Source of the DNA: Eutypa lata
Lineage: Eukaryota > Ascomycota > Sordariomycetes > Xylariales > Diatrypaceae
Assembly (NCBI GenBank): GCA_022661535.1
Contig: JAKULF010000011.1
Coordinates: 62,001-126,000 of the forward strand
Length of the DNA stretch: 64,000 bases
Reading direction: 5' to 3'
The translations under genes and the position numbers were made by a program. The first letter of the stretch is position 1. Each line of letters opens with the position of its first letter. Under the pieces are notes generated by a model, which saw nothing but the letters and a program-made list of their open reading frames with translations, had not been told where the DNA came from and did not search any database. This document shows, piece after piece, positions 32,822 to 44,287 of this stretch.

Positions 32822-35668
32822 TTATGGGCGGTTGAACCCTTGTCTGGCCTATATTTGATTGTTAGTCTCGATACTTGAGTAGGTCTATGGTTGGGATGGG
32901 ACCGCTCTGTACTCACCTTCATCTGCTCTATCCTTGCTTTTAGTTGACTGGTAACTTCTGCTGCTCGCTTCCAGCTCTCGACGCCATTGTTGCCACCCGC
33001 AGCGGAGCTCGCACCGGATCCCGGTCTAGCTTCGGAGCTAGCTGCATCTTCTGCGACTGTGTTTCGGAAGCCACGAGCAGGACTGCCCCGTCCACTGGAA
33101 CCGCTTCCGTATCTCCCCTCAGGGCTGAGTTTGCTTCTCGGATAGTTATGTGGCACGTCGCCGTTTTCCTTTTCTTCTGATAAGGTACTGGTAAAGCTCA
33201 TTCTGTTGGTCCGTGAACTAGTGTAGTTAGCACCGTCACGATAGATGCCTAGATCGTCCGGCGTTGGACTCGTCACCCCCGGGCTTCTAACCCCGCTCCC
33301 GCCGACGCCGAGTCCTTCCGCCCTGCTAAGTGCACGCTTGAGGCGGTCTAATTCGCGCCGGAGCCGTTCATTGGTTTGTCCTTCCGTTTCAGCGTCGCTC
33401 CTCGCCCTTACCAGCTGCGTTTCCTTGGCCTTGATGCTGAGCACGTCTCTTGTGTGGTCCTCGATGAGTGACGCGTTTTGATTCTTGAGCTCCTGTATCT
33501 CGGACATGAACTTGCTCTTCTCGTGGCGCATTTCGTCCATTTGTTTAAGAAGCCGGTCATTTGCTGCGCGCAGCTCTTCCAACTCGCTACGCTCTAGAGC
33601 GGTAAGTCCACTTGACGGAGGGGGAGAGGTCGGAGTCGGTGGACCAGCGGGAGCCGCGTGCGGCTTTGCTAAGGATCGCCCTGCCAAGCCACCCCTTCCA
33701 AGGCCTATGCGGGGTTTTGGAGGGGGTGACATTTCCAGGGGTTCGTCATCCTCGTCTGGCGGCGGAGGTGCGGCAGCTCTTCGCGGGGAGGCTAGACCGG
33801 GGGCCCCGATACGTTTTTGTGGACCCTTCAACCCTGACATGCCGGGTTTGGGCATTCCAAGTTTGCTACCCGGTGCAGCGCGGGATGTCGGCTGGGGCGC
33901 AAGAGGTTCTGCTGGTTGTTGAGCATAGATTGATGGCGGTGCCGTCTTCTTCACGGCTGGAGGTCCCTTTTTGGCCCCTCCCCCTGCCTTCTTGGGCGGC
34001 GGAGCTCGAGCCGCGGGGGCCGCGGCCGGGGGTGGCTTTGGCTTTGGCTTATCCTTTGCTTTCACTTCTGCCTTCTCGTAATATTCCTTGATCTTGGTCT
34101 TGCGAATATCGTCTAGACTCTCAATATGAGGGTTCATGGCACGCTCGCCCAGAATCTTCATCACCGTACCAAGAACCTCGGCACCTCCAGAACGCAAACC
34201 CTCACTTGACTCGGCAAGCAGCTTCTTGGCAGCTTCGACGATGCTCGTAACTTCTGGCTTGCTAGGCACCTCTCGAGTCGTTCGAAGACAGCGGATCAGG
34301 AACTTCAAAGTGCCCTCCTTAACCTGGGGGTTCTTGTGACCTAGAAAAGAGATAATATCTTCTAGACAGTCCGTCAAGTTGGTCGCCAAGAAAACTTGGT
34401 CTAGCGCAGCGCCGAGAGCATCCGCTACCGACTGCTTCTTCTCCTTCAACCGTTCCATAATAGGCTGCATGACTACCGACCTGTACCTTGAGTATGGTTT
34501 GCGCATACCTTTGCTGAGAACTTCGATGCATTGCGCTGCTTGCGTCACGACGGCAACATTGGCGTCCTTCATGCACTTCGCCAAACCGCGGTTAATCTCG
34601 CCGAAGTCGCCATCTTTGATACGCGGTACATTTAATAGAGCGTAGAGGCCTTCTAGAGCCTCTTTACGATCTTTCCACTTAGATGATGCGAGGTTGTCGT
34701 GAAAACTGACGGGAACTTTAGACAAAACATCTTGGGGTTCTGCTAAATCAAAGGCGTCCACTTCGGCTTGTTCTTCTATCCCGTCATCCTCTTCTGCCTC
34801 GTCCCCTCCAGCTCCTGGGGGTGGAGCGCGTGCTAAGGCTTCTTGCTGTGTCCTCAACAACCGTTCCTGCTTTGGCGGTGGTTCGGCCTTAATCTTTTCG
34901 AACTGCGCCTCCAAATCAGACTGTTGTGTCGGCTTCAGATCGCCCCAAAACATTGGTTTCATAGCTTCTCTTAACCATCGGTAGAACTCGACGGCCAAAT
35001 TGGTGGCTTCGGCTCGGACATTCTTATCGGCATGACCAAAGGCCTTGGGAAGAACTTTGAGGGCGGGCTTGGGATCAGCTATTTTGCAGCCGTAGTTGTG
35101 GAAAATGGTAGTGAGGGCGGCAAGCGCGGCGGCAATAACCTTAGGCAGCTTAGCGGAGACGGCAGGTAAGATATCTTCGATGATGGGAGCAGCAGAATCG
35201 AGCTCGATAAGAAGAAGCAGTGCTTCAATGGAGCTGGCCTTGGTGGCTGGTCTTGTAGAAATAAGTCCCTTCTCGACAAGGGGAGTAACAACATGACCTC
35301 GTGACCGGACGCATCCTTCTCTACCACCAAATTTTAAGAAGGCACATAAAGCTGCAATGCCATCCGATTGTGCAGCAACATTTGAATCTGCTACTGCACT
35401 TTTCCATAGACTTGGTTCTAGGTTGAATGGCCTGAAAGCAGGATCGTGCTCATCTGGTGTAAGTTCAAATAGCTTGGCTGCTTCTTCGTAGGCCTGCTTG
35501 CGGACTTTCCACACCTATATATCACCATCCTGTGGTTAGTAGAGGCACTATAAGCTCGATTACGAGCATAAGCGAGCTCCCAAGGCATCGGGGAAGGATA
35601 GTACGCACCTTATGGACCCATCGCTCTGTCAAGGGTAGAGAGCTATAGTCGGGCTCTCCTTCAGCCAT
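32822..35668 (-). CDS. XMAP215/Dis1 (Stu2/Alp14) family TOG-domain microtubule polymerase
   Basis: This is a three-exon gene: 35668-35609, 35514-32917 and 32848-32822, with a product of 894 residues. Exon 1 encodes the 20-residue start MAEGEPDYSSLPLTERWVHK, and exon 2 continues VWKVRKQAYEEAAKLF as TOG1 (to about 240). TOG2 follows at about 288-495 and starts near SFHDNLASSKWKDRKEALEGL. A basic Lys/Pro/Ala linker (about 500-650) and a coiled coil (about 658-755) come next. The last exon yields the end MK-ARQGFNRP. Without the 68-bp last intron the frame would run on to 32752 with an unrelated tail. The protein should bind microtubule plus ends and spindle poles and speed up tubulin addition. 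Two TOGs plus a coiled coil fits fungal dimeric members. Confidence 0.9.
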
Positions 35669-37711
35669 GTCTCTGGGTGGCCTGACTGGCTCGGCAGGTT
35701 CGGGTATAGGGGATCTGGATGGTGAAGGGTGGGATGGCTTTTTGAAAGGTGATAGACTCGAAGCTACTCTCTTGGTTAGTCTCCGCAGGTATTTGGTTTT
35801 TGAGTCCCGGTTGCGCATCTTGTGAATGTGAAGACGAGAAGGAAGGGTCACATGAGAAAGGCGGAGATGGTACAACTAGCATGTGCTGGCTGGAGTCAAA
35901 TGGGAGAGACAAATGGTTGGTGTAACTGTCAGTTCCCCCCTTTGGAACAGAAAAGGACGGGGCAGAGAGGTAGGGTAGATGCCTCGAGTTGTGCCTCGAG
36001 TTGTGCCTGGAAATGAGACGATCGTGTTGTCATGTTATGCCGACAGTCCTCTAGAACGCTCGTACGGCATCCTACGCATACCTTGTGTAGGTAGACATGA
36101 CACGATACGATACAACAGAGGTAGGTAAGTAGACAGGTAGGCAGGCATGCGGGCAGGTAAGTAGGTAATGTAGATAGGTATCTGCAGGAAACTGGGGTAC
36201 CTAAACTTAGAAAGGATTTGTGACTTACATTATTCCCATCAACCTCCTGAAGAACTGGAACACTTAGGTATAGTATCACACAAGTTAATCCAGACAATGA
36301 ACAATCCAGTTGTGCGGCTGTGTTTGATTTATTGACTTAAGGCCTTAACCTCACTCGTAATCTTATAACACTTTCGTCTAGTAAAGCAACTAACTTGTAC
36401 CCCCTTCCTATTAATTCGATGGTAACTCTGATAAATAGGGGATGATGATCAAGGAAGGCGAGAGCAGAAGAGGGAGAACGGGGTTGACCGCTGGTATGTC
36501 GATAAAGTGTCGATGCGCTTGTCTGGTTTTTTCCCTTCTTGAACGCGGTCCGTTAGTAAGTAGGTACCCAACTATTATTTTAACCTCTGGTGGTATTATT
36601 CAGGTACCTTTAGTAGGATATTGATAGCTACCTAGGTGTGCATGCGTCATAAGATACAATCTAGGGGTATGCTTAGTATGATTCTAGGTATACATAAACT
36701 GAATATGTAGTGTATAAAGGCTTTATTCAAGCATTAAGTAAAGATAGTTATAGTGATGATGTAAACATCTGGTTATCTATGCAATGCAATGTTGATGGAT
36801 AGAAGGATCCAAAGTCAAGTTTCATAATTTGTGATTGGAAAGTGGGATAATATTGCTTTGGGCCTAATGATAATCCCACCAGATGATCTGGGCTTTACTG
36901 TTTTCGAACAATTTGGTAATGCAGGGGTCGTTGCATCGGGGCAACGGCATATCATGTTTATCGTTTCAAGGTTAAGGTCAAGTTTGGAGGAGGGGCAGCT
37001 CATTAACTTTGTTGGCAAGTGACAACATTGAACTTGCATGTGCACGAGCCAACAGGTACATACCTTCTATTCTGTAGGTACTTCACATGCAAGAAAGCCC
37101 AAGTGGATGCTATCAATGATACATACATGTATCAAATATATTCTTATAAATGATACATGTTACGTACCTAGGGTACTTCGTAGTTGCGATAACAACCACG
37201 TACAACATTGAATGACTGGACATCGATGCATTCACATCAGTTACACACCTCATACATGGATGCAACAGCTCAGCTTGACCTTGACTTTGCGATTACGATA
37301 AATTTACATTATTCTGAGATTTGTCCACTGAACCGCTGTGCTATTAAGGTCAAAGAATCAAGTGTTTGAGGAGATTGGCGCTAAGTTGCCATTTGGTTTC
37401 CAGATTACACTAGACTCCAGACTTTCTTTGTTCACCCGCCTAAACCTCCATTGCGCATCGCTGTTAGTGTCAGATTATATATACGATAACTTCCAGCATT
37501 CAATCGTAACCATATACTCACCAACGACAGAAACCCCTGATAGAATCCTATTTATCTACCTACAATCAACCTACATCGAGATACCCAGCTGCAACGCCAC
37601 CCACTTCCACATAGGCATTTCGAGCAAATTGCGAATTCAATCTAGCCTGGTTAGGGCTTATATTAGTATACTCATGAGCGTCCCTATAGCAAAACCGAAG
37701 AGAACATCACC
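35669..37711. other. 2 kb divergent promoter region
   Basis: This region separates the XMAP215 and nudF starts. It holds a perfect 12-bp direct duplication (GCCTCGAGTTGT, 35981-36004) and TAGGTA/CAGGTAG-like repeats at about 36118-36182. Open frames here are low-complexity shadows of these repeats. Confidence 0.5.
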
Positions 37712-39359
37712 ATGAGTCAAATCCTGACTTCTCGTCAAGCCGAGGAGCTGTATGTCCATCAACTTCCTTATCATTTCTCTTTCACCTGCATCTTTACCCC
37801 ACCAGTCTGTCCTGATGCTCTAAAATACCCGACGGTAGACCGGCTCTTTGCTTACAAGACATCATCGTATATAGACACAAAGCTATAATCGCATATCTCT
37901 CATCAAACAATCTACCAAACACTGCCAATGCTTTGCGAGAAGAATTAAATCTGGGCGAGACTTTTGATACTACTACTTCCAAGAAATATGAAGGTCTTCT
38001 CGAGAAAAAATGGACGAGTGTTGTGCGACTACAGAAGAAGGTACATCTGCCCTGTGCCCAATCTATCTATCTATCTATCTGCCTACCCATATATCTATCT
38101 TATAATTATAATCTTCGTGGGTGGTTGGTGCGTGCCATACTAACGATATCCTTGCTCATAATTAGATCATGGACCTTGAGTCCCGAGCCTCCTCTCTGCA
38201 GTCCGAACTAGATAATGCAACCCCTACCTCCTTATCACGGCGGAATCAAGATCCTACTAGCTGGCTTCCTAGATCTCCCGCTCGACATACTTTACAATCC
38301 CACCGAGAACCCATCACCTGTGTCGCCTTCCACCCAATCTTCTCCTCTCTAGCCTCTGGCTCCGAAGATTATACCATCAAGATATGGGATTGGGAGCTAG
38401 GAGAGCTAGAACGGACAATAAAGGGTCATACGAAGGCCGTCTTAGATGTTGACTTCGGTGGTCCGAGAGGGAACACGCTGCTGGCATCGTGCTCTAGTGA
38501 TTTAACTATCAAGTTATGGGACCCCTCAGACGAATATAAGAACATCAGGACCCTACCCGGACATGATCATAGCGTTAGTGCCGTACGATTCATTCCATCG
38601 GGTGCCGCCGGCGCACCAAGCACCGGAAACCTTCTCGTATCCGCTTCTAGGGACAAGACCCTCCGTATTTGGGATGTCTCGACTGGTTATTGCGTCAAGA
38701 CGATACGTGGGCATGCCGACTGGGTCCGAGATGTCTGCCCATCGCCAGATGGCCGGTACCTGTTATCTGCTGGTAATGACCAGACTGCCCGGCTATGGGA
38801 TATCTCGCTCGCCAACCCCGAGAGCAAGTTGACCCTCGTCGGTCATGAGCATACCATCGAATGCTGTGCTCTAGCTCCTCCGTCCACCTACCAGCACTTA
38901 GCGCCACTGGCCGGATTGAAGAAGCCGCCTCCCGCCTCGAGTACGGCAGAATTCATGGCAACCGGGTCGCGGGATAAGTCCATCCGCATTTGGGACGCTA
39001 GGGGCAATTGCATCAAAACACTACCTGGACATGACAACTGGGTTCGGGCCCTGGTATTCCATCCAGGTGGCAAATACCTCCTCAGTGTATCCGACGACAA
39101 GACGTTGCGATGCTGGGATTTAACCCAGGAAGGAAAATGCGTTAAGACGCTCGGCGACGTTCATGGACATTTCGTGTCATGCTTGAGATGGGCACCGGGG
39201 ATCGTGCGCGAGCCTGTCTCGAATGGCAATGCCGAAGGAACCAACGGCACCTCTATCAATGGGATAGCGAAACCAGGGGCGGTCGGGGCCGACATACAGA
39301 TCAGATGTGTTATCGCCACTGGAAGTGTGGACTTGAATGTCAGGATATTCGCCAATTGA
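37712..39359 (+). CDS. nudF: LIS1/NudF nuclear distribution protein
   Basis: This is a three-exon gene: 37712-37749, 37875-38040 and 38166-39359, with a product of 465 residues. The joined start is [23 protein letters not shown], a LisH motif (about residues 6-40), followed by a short coiled coil ([36 protein letters not shown]). Seven WD40 blades follow, from [23 protein letters not shown] to [13 protein letters not shown], with repeated IKIWDW, KLWDPS, LRIWDV, RLWDIS, IRIWDA and LRCWDL endings. LIS1 proteins bind dynein and are needed for nuclear migration in hyphae. The second 125-bp intron holds an ATCT/TATC microsatellite. All blades are present. Confidence 0.95.
38060..38080 (+). repeat. 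ATCT-type microsatellite in nudF intron 2
   Basis: About five tandem ATCT units lie near the 5' end of the intron, with scattered further copies downstream. Confidence 0.7.
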
Positions 39360-40672
39360 GTTGGAATGGTTACCCAGAATACACGAAAGATGCTATTCTA
39401 CGGATACGATCCAAAAGTAAGGGCCATCAGCATCCATCAAGGCGTATGATGAACATAGGTCCTGAGGTTAGCAGCATCCTCCTTCAGCAGAGGGGCAGTC
39501 AAGGCTAATCTGTATGATGCTTAAGTAGATATGAAAGAAAAGAATCAGATACCCAATTTACGTTACGTTACAATGTCTACGTATAGTTAGGAGTTTGTGT
39601 CTTGCCCTGCCTTGGGCACTGATGTCATCTGTCGGCTTGAATCAGCCCATGCCTTAAACTAAGGCCTGGAGCTTTACCATCTGCTACTACGACGGCTTGC
39701 TCAGGTTGCAATTATACTGATCGTAATCGTGTTTTCCAATACTGCAATGGTCTGGCAGAATCCAGCTACTTCGAAAATCACTTCACGATGGCCTAGGCAG
39801 AAATGTTTCATTGAATCTACTCCGCGCGTGATGAACCAATATCTCCTATACAGGGTCTCATGGTGTGCTAAGGCAGTAAGGAGGGATACGTGGCTGGTCG
39901 CTACTTCCAGATATGCTTTACCTTAGCCTGCCATGGACTTGAATGGATGGTAACCAAAAGAGCAAGACTCTTCGAAAAGATACATGCTCGCCAGTTTCCA
40001 TAGGTGATCGCTAGGCTCTCATGTTCCGAAGCTACACAGTCGTTCGTCATGTAGGCGTTGATCTGAGTGTTCTCTTATCTACCTCTGAGTTAGATTATGA
40101 ACAAAGTACATACTTAAGCTAGGGGAAACAGATTCAAGCCGTATTAGAACTAAAACGCTTTTAATCTACTCTATTCCCGACAGATACTGAATTCGAAGAA
40201 TATGAATCTACAATTTTGTGATACCTAACTGATGATCTACATGCCCCGCCTCCCCGAAGCGGTCAAACGCCTCTTGTCAGCGTCAGCGCCGCCCAGAACC
40301 CGGTCCCCGTAATAAGGTACTAACAGGCCTAACAGTGAAGCTAGACCTAGATATGGTAGGTCATTAACGCCTGTGTAGCCGTAGCGTAGCGTAACGTTGC
40401 TGATATATAATGTTATCTCTCTACTTGGCAGTCTTGAGAATATTATTCCCCATAAGTAGGTAGACGATAGTTTATCGCATTTTCCTATGAATAGAGAGAA
40501 GCGCTCAGATGGATAGCATGTCCTACTCGTGGACTTGATAGGCAGTGCCGTTGAATTTAGGATCCCTCTGTCGCGCGTTGACTACGTACGGGAATGTTAT
40601 GTGTCTCTCGTGAACCACCGCGTTCTCTAGTCTAATATCTATTCGTACACTGCTTCTCGCCGGGTAGTCATC
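39360..40672. other. intergenic
   Basis: This region holds the 3' flank of nudF and the promoter of the GH20 gene. No credible coding region was found. Confidence 0.5.
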
Positions 40673-42896
40673 ATGGTTCTTCCAATTGCGACTTTTGCGC
40701 TAGGAGCTATGGCTCTCCAGCCTCTTCCTCCGCCGCCTATAGACCGCATTGTTCCTAATGCGACGGCCCCTGCCTTCGACTTCACCAAGATACCCAGAAC
40801 TATTTTCATCACGAGCGATCTCGCCTCGCGGCGGGACTCCGAAGGTCTCACGCTGATCCCGCCTTCGGGCCAGGAATTCGCGCAGACCTTCGTAGAGGAC
40901 CTCACGGTTCTAACCGGGGACGAATGGACGCTGAAGATCACCGACAAGCCCGGGTGCGTGGTCTCGGGGATTTTCATGGCTACCTATGACGACGACGCGG
41001 CCAAACTGGTCTACGAGAACGGCACTCCCACAGAGGAAGGGTACGTCCTGGAAGTCGCGGGTGGGAAGGCTACCATACGAGGATCCGGGTCTCGGGGTGC
41101 TTGGTGGGGAACGAGGACCCTCTTGCAGCAGCTGATGATATCGAATTGGACCTCACTGCCGGAGCTTACGATCACGGATGCCCCTGCTTACGCCACGCGC
41201 GGGTTCTTGCTAGACGCGGGCCGTAAGTGGTACTCGAAAGACTTCCTCGAGGAGCTCTGCACCTATGCTTCCTTCTTCAAGATGTCCGAGTTCCATTACC
41301 ACACCAGCGACAACTACCCGCTGAACCGTGGTCGGAACGCGACCTGGCAAGACGTGTACGCGCAGTTTTCCCTGCACCCGGAAAGCGACGAGCTGCAGGG
41401 GCTTGTGCAGCGTCCTGACGAGACGCTAAGCCGCGAGGATTTCGAGGATCTCCAGCAGCACTGCGCCCGGAGGGGTATGACCATCATACCCGAGATCGAG
41501 GCCCCCGGGCATTGCTTGACTATTACGAAATGGAAACCGGAGCTCGCACTGGAGAAGAAGGATCTCTTGAATCTCACGCACCCGGAGAGCATCCCTACGG
41601 TGAAGAAGATCTGGGCGGAATTCCTGCCCTGGTTTCAAACCAAGGAGGTCCACATAGGCGCCGACGAGTACGACTCGACTCTGGCTGACGATTATATCAC
41701 ATTTGTCAACGAAATGTCTACGTTCATCCAAGAGACTTCAGGCAAGAGAGTTAGGATATGGGGTACCGAGGAACCTTCGGAAAATCTGACGATATCCAAA
41801 GAGGTTATTGTGCAGCATTGGCAGTATGGCCAGTCTGATCCCGTTGAGCTCCAGAAATCGGGCTACGATCTGATCAACTCGCAAGACTGGTGGGCTTACA
41901 TGAGTCTAAAGAATGACCGTGGGTGACTTCCCTCACTAGGACCATCTGCGTCCAAGCAATTTACGGGGGTAGAGATGACTAACTTTAGAGAATCTAGACA
42001 TGCCAATTCTCCCAGCACCATATGCACAGTTCTTCAACGAATCTCGAGTATTGAATTTTGCAGACGTCGATGGATGGCAATGGCAGCCTGCCCTGTTCAA
42101 CCAGGTCAACACCACAGAACAGCTAGAGAACGGGGCAAGTGGGAACAAGGGCGCCATCATGGCTGCATGGAACGATAATGGACCCGATGCTACAACGCAG
42201 CTCGAGGCGTACTACGCTATGCGCCGAGGGATTCCACTTGTTGGTGCGAAGGCTTGGAGCGGTGCACGCGGACCTCAGCTAGATGCCGCAACAGTCGACG
42301 AGTCGATCGACTTCCTCTCAGCGCATGCGCCCGCGCAGAACCTGGATCGAAAACTACAAGGCCAGAGCAGTTCCACCGACGAGCTAGTATCGTGGACGCG
42401 CAGCTCAGAAAGCGAGACAGTAGAGCTGGGATACGGGAGCAAGGGGATGAACTACACGTTGGCTATCACTGCGACTGGTCCTTTTACACTATCATCGAGC
42501 GACGTAACTTTGACGCTCATCGAGGGAGGGACGCTCATATTCGAAGCAGATCACTACAAATATCGTCTACAATCCGTGGCCGAGGAGGATGGCTTCGATC
42601 CCGGGCATCCAGGAAGGATATGGGCCAACGCCACTTCATCCACCCACAAGGCAGTGGCCGTCCCAACTCCAGCCGAAATCACCATCACAGGGGACACGGT
42701 TGGCGGAAGCCGCGTATGGATAGATGGGACTTTCGCCGGCAGGTTCGAGGTTTTCGTGTTCGGGGGTAGGAACACCATGTTTAGTTGGAGTCAGATGGCT
42801 TTTGTAGCACCCCTTGAAACCTTGAAGGGTGGCGTAGAAAAATTGGTCGTGAGGGAAGGAATCATCAGACCAACCTCAGCGCAAAAGAAGAGTTGA
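40673..42896 (+). CDS. GH20 beta-N-acetylhexosaminidase family protein
   Basis: This is a two-exon gene: 40673-41918 and 41998-42896 (intron 79 bp with an ACTAAC branch point). The product has 714 residues and a short N-terminal signal peptide. The non-catalytic N-terminal domain precedes the barrel, which starts near YATRGFLLDAGRKWYSKDF. The catalytic pair Asp331-Glu332 lies in VHIGADEYD. Other motifs are FHYHTSDNYPLN, GMTIIPEIEAPGHCLTITKW, and across the splice WAYMSLKND-HMPILPAPYAQFF. The C-terminal domain of about 200 residues (after ARGPQLDAATVDESIDFL) looks like a beta-sandwich of unknown role. The enzyme probably removes terminal GlcNAc/GalNAc from chitin oligomers or glycans outside the cell. 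Confidence 0.9.
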
Positions 42897-44287
42897 TAAA
42901 TTTAATATGTATATGTATCTAGATATACTTGCCTGTTGCTTACACGCTAAATAAACCAATAGATATAAGCATAGGTAATATCGCCAAATAATAATAATAA
43001 CAGCACAGTAATAACTAAATACTATTCTAATGTGCATGTATGTATGTACGTTCGTCTCGGGTAGGCAGTTATATACTCTGATATCTGATATTACACAAGT
43101 AGACTAAAGGCTTATGTAATGTAATCAATTGCTGTGTCCTCCAGGGGTGAGGGGTGACGGCAGCCTAACGGTTATCGCCGAATTTCATCCTTCCAAGCTT
43201 GGGTTAGTCTGTTGCTTCCATTTTTAGAACTTCGTTGGGTCCATAACCCGGGGATTCCCACAGCTGATTACATAGTTAAACACCCTGACACCCTGACACC
43301 CTGACACCCTGACACCCTGACACCGCGCCTTACATAGCTACAGCCCCAACTTTATTGCTCTGGATCAGGAAAGCTGAACCATCGGATCAATCCTATTGAC
43401 TATTGACGTTATGTGGATTGGCCAGATCTTCGTCCGAGAAAGAAAGTTTTGTGCTAGTTTGCATACGCCCATACATCATTAGGATCGTTAAGGAAGCCCG
43501 GTTGGTTTATGAACTTCTTCCTTATCCTCCTCTGCATATATCACCATGGATTATAACTAGAACCTTACTAACTCCAATGAGTTCTCCGAATATACCGTGC
43601 TGATGCTAACTATGTATGCACCCACACGTGGATGTTTCAGTTGGATCCTCCGCCTAGTCAGCCCTCACTATAATCTATTCTCAGCTCCGTCTAGTCTGGC
43701 CAACAGATGACAAGATGCTTACCGTGGGCTGTATGGGTCAAAGCTTCGAATATGACACAATGATTCTCCTTCACTTGCCCTATTGACTGTGGCGTAGGGC
43801 ATCATGGCTTGGGTGGCCCTTTTTATATTCCAATTATATGCCCCGGGCCATGGCAGCTCTGTACTTCCCTGGGTCCCTTTCTCGTCGACCTTCTTCGTTC
43901 GTACCTCATCTTCCTTGCCTTTAGATTAGAATAATACTATGTTTGTTTCTTCTATGCTCAATGGGTAGTGACACAGCATCAACCCAAACCTGCAAGACTC
44001 CCGAGTCTAGAACTAGCTGTGGCTTTATTTGCCCTGTGTTGTGATCAGCTGCCAAATCCCCCAACAGTTAGCTAGCTTACTATTGGAACGATATATACAC
44101 AGAAGTTCTAGAGGGGCTTACTGTTGAATCTGTCCCGCCGCGTTTTACAAGCCCCTGGTAGCTCTATCCCTTGATTGCTGTTGTTCTCCTCGAGCTTGAG
44201 ATTTTCAAGAAGGTCTTCATTACCTTCTTGCTTCGTTACGTCTACGAAGGTGCTTGAGGACGAATATCCGTCACCTCACGCACAAAT
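42897..44287. other. intergenic with short tandem repeat
   Basis: No gene was seen. Microsatellite-like patches lie near 42990, and an 8-bp tandem array is listed separately. The right end is the promoter of the NRPS-like gene. Confidence 0.5.
43281..43324. repeat. 8-bp tandem repeat (CACCCTGA, five and a half copies)
   Basis: Five perfect CACCCTGA units plus CACC. There are no spacers, so it is a minisatellite and not a CRISPR-like array. Confidence 0.9.

Noticed and set aside
35929..36297. 122-residue minus-strand frame rich in Leu/Pro/Cys
   Set aside because: It is a low-complexity translation of the AGGTAGG-type repeats in the divergent promoter.
43281..43324. Tandem repeat as a CRISPR array
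   Set aside because: The units are 8 bp with no spacers, in a eukaryotic setting.
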